Of a DNA stretch of 19,996 nucleotides, positions 19,842 to 19,996 are shown piece by piece. Origin of the DNA: Poindextera sp035295705 (GTDB taxonomy: Bacteria; Pseudomonadota; Alphaproteobacteria; Caulobacterales; Caulobacteraceae); contig DATGIN010000285.1 in the NCBI GenBank assembly GCA_035295705.1, positions 1-19,996 of the forward strand, read 5' to 3'. Positions within the stretch are counted from its first letter, which is position 1. The number at the start of each line of letters is the position of its first letter. Under the pieces are notes generated by a model. The model was given only the letters and a program-made list of their open reading frames with translations, had not been told where the DNA came from and did not search any database. The position numbers and the translations under genes are program-made.

Positions 19842-19996
19842 TTACGCGCCCTCGGCGCCGGCGGCGAAGTCGCTGAGGATGCGGACGAAGTCGCGTGGTG
19901 CGTCGATCGAGGGGATGTGGCCGACGCCCGGCAGCACGACGAGCCGGGAGCCCGGGATCGCGAGGGCGGCGGCCCGGCCGTACTGGACCGGAACCA
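19842..19996 (-). CDS. alpha/beta hydrolase, C-terminal fragment (5' end outside window)
   Basis: 51 residues in frame from the window end to TAA at 19842-19844. It shows the C-terminal part of an alpha/beta hydrolase: VPVQYGRAAALAIPGSRLVV, then the catalytic His in LPGVGHIPSIDAP and the closing helix DFVRILSDFAAG. The nucleophile and acid lie outside. Substrate cannot be told. Starts beyond the window. Confidence 0.85.
   Translation of the reverse strand, partial: VPVQYGRAAALAIPGSRLVVLPGVGHIPSIDAPRDFVRILSDFAAGAEGA

Overview
The window is GC-rich, densely packed alphaproteobacterial chromosome. Several things point to Caulobacterales (Caulobacter/Phenylobacterium type): a perfect CtrA-type site (TTAA-N7-TTAA) near the right end, HWE-family histidine kinases, sigma-70 sites with a GCTA-type -10, and small conserved proteins typical of that order. 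The taxon is an inference. No prophage, insertion sequence or CRISPR array is visible.

Layout. 1-669 is the 3' part of dapD (lysine/diaminopimelate synthesis). 666-2166 holds a small secreted protein, a small 'DDRYSV' protein and a divergent Crp/Fnr regulator. 2264-3446 is a minus-strand operon: a DUF2089-type regulator, a small membrane protein, a YvlB/LiaX-N (SHOCT-like) protein and an unlisted 27-residue hydrophobic peptide. Its promoter carries a clear dyad. 3539-5926 holds a flavin-nucleotide-binding protein, two GNAT acetyltransferases and a 63-residue helical protein. Both GNAT genes are preceded by near-leaderless 25-26-codon ORFs and GC hairpins; one hairpin is a good intrinsic terminator. 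The 63-residue gene has its ribosome binding site inside a 12-bp hairpin.

6000-13166 is a signalling cluster. It contains a large CheB-CheR-PAS-HWE kinase with a single-domain receiver, a Crp/Fnr regulator coupled to a DUF6894-like protein that apparently starts at CTG, and a separate PAS-HWE kinase with its own single-domain receiver. A 51-residue helical protein lies between them. 13463-14332 encodes a stand-alone, divergent LpxA-like acyltransferase.

14398-16203 carries small conserved proteins of unknown function, and a compact stretch (15558-15922) where very short ORFs on both strands have good ribosome binding sites or overlap junctions. 16204-17244 is about 1 kb without a convincing gene; it is rich in hairpins and includes a 14-bp perfect inverted repeat and a 21-bp-phased repeat. 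17245-19104 is an ABC exporter, 19293-19367 a tRNA-Gly(CCC), and 19425-19640 a second DDRYSV protein with the CtrA-type site upstream. The window ends in the C-terminus of an alpha/beta hydrolase.

Taken together the region is mostly signal transduction and envelope or stress biology. It has an unusual density of tiny ORFs and RNA or DNA dyads placed where they could control translation or transcription.
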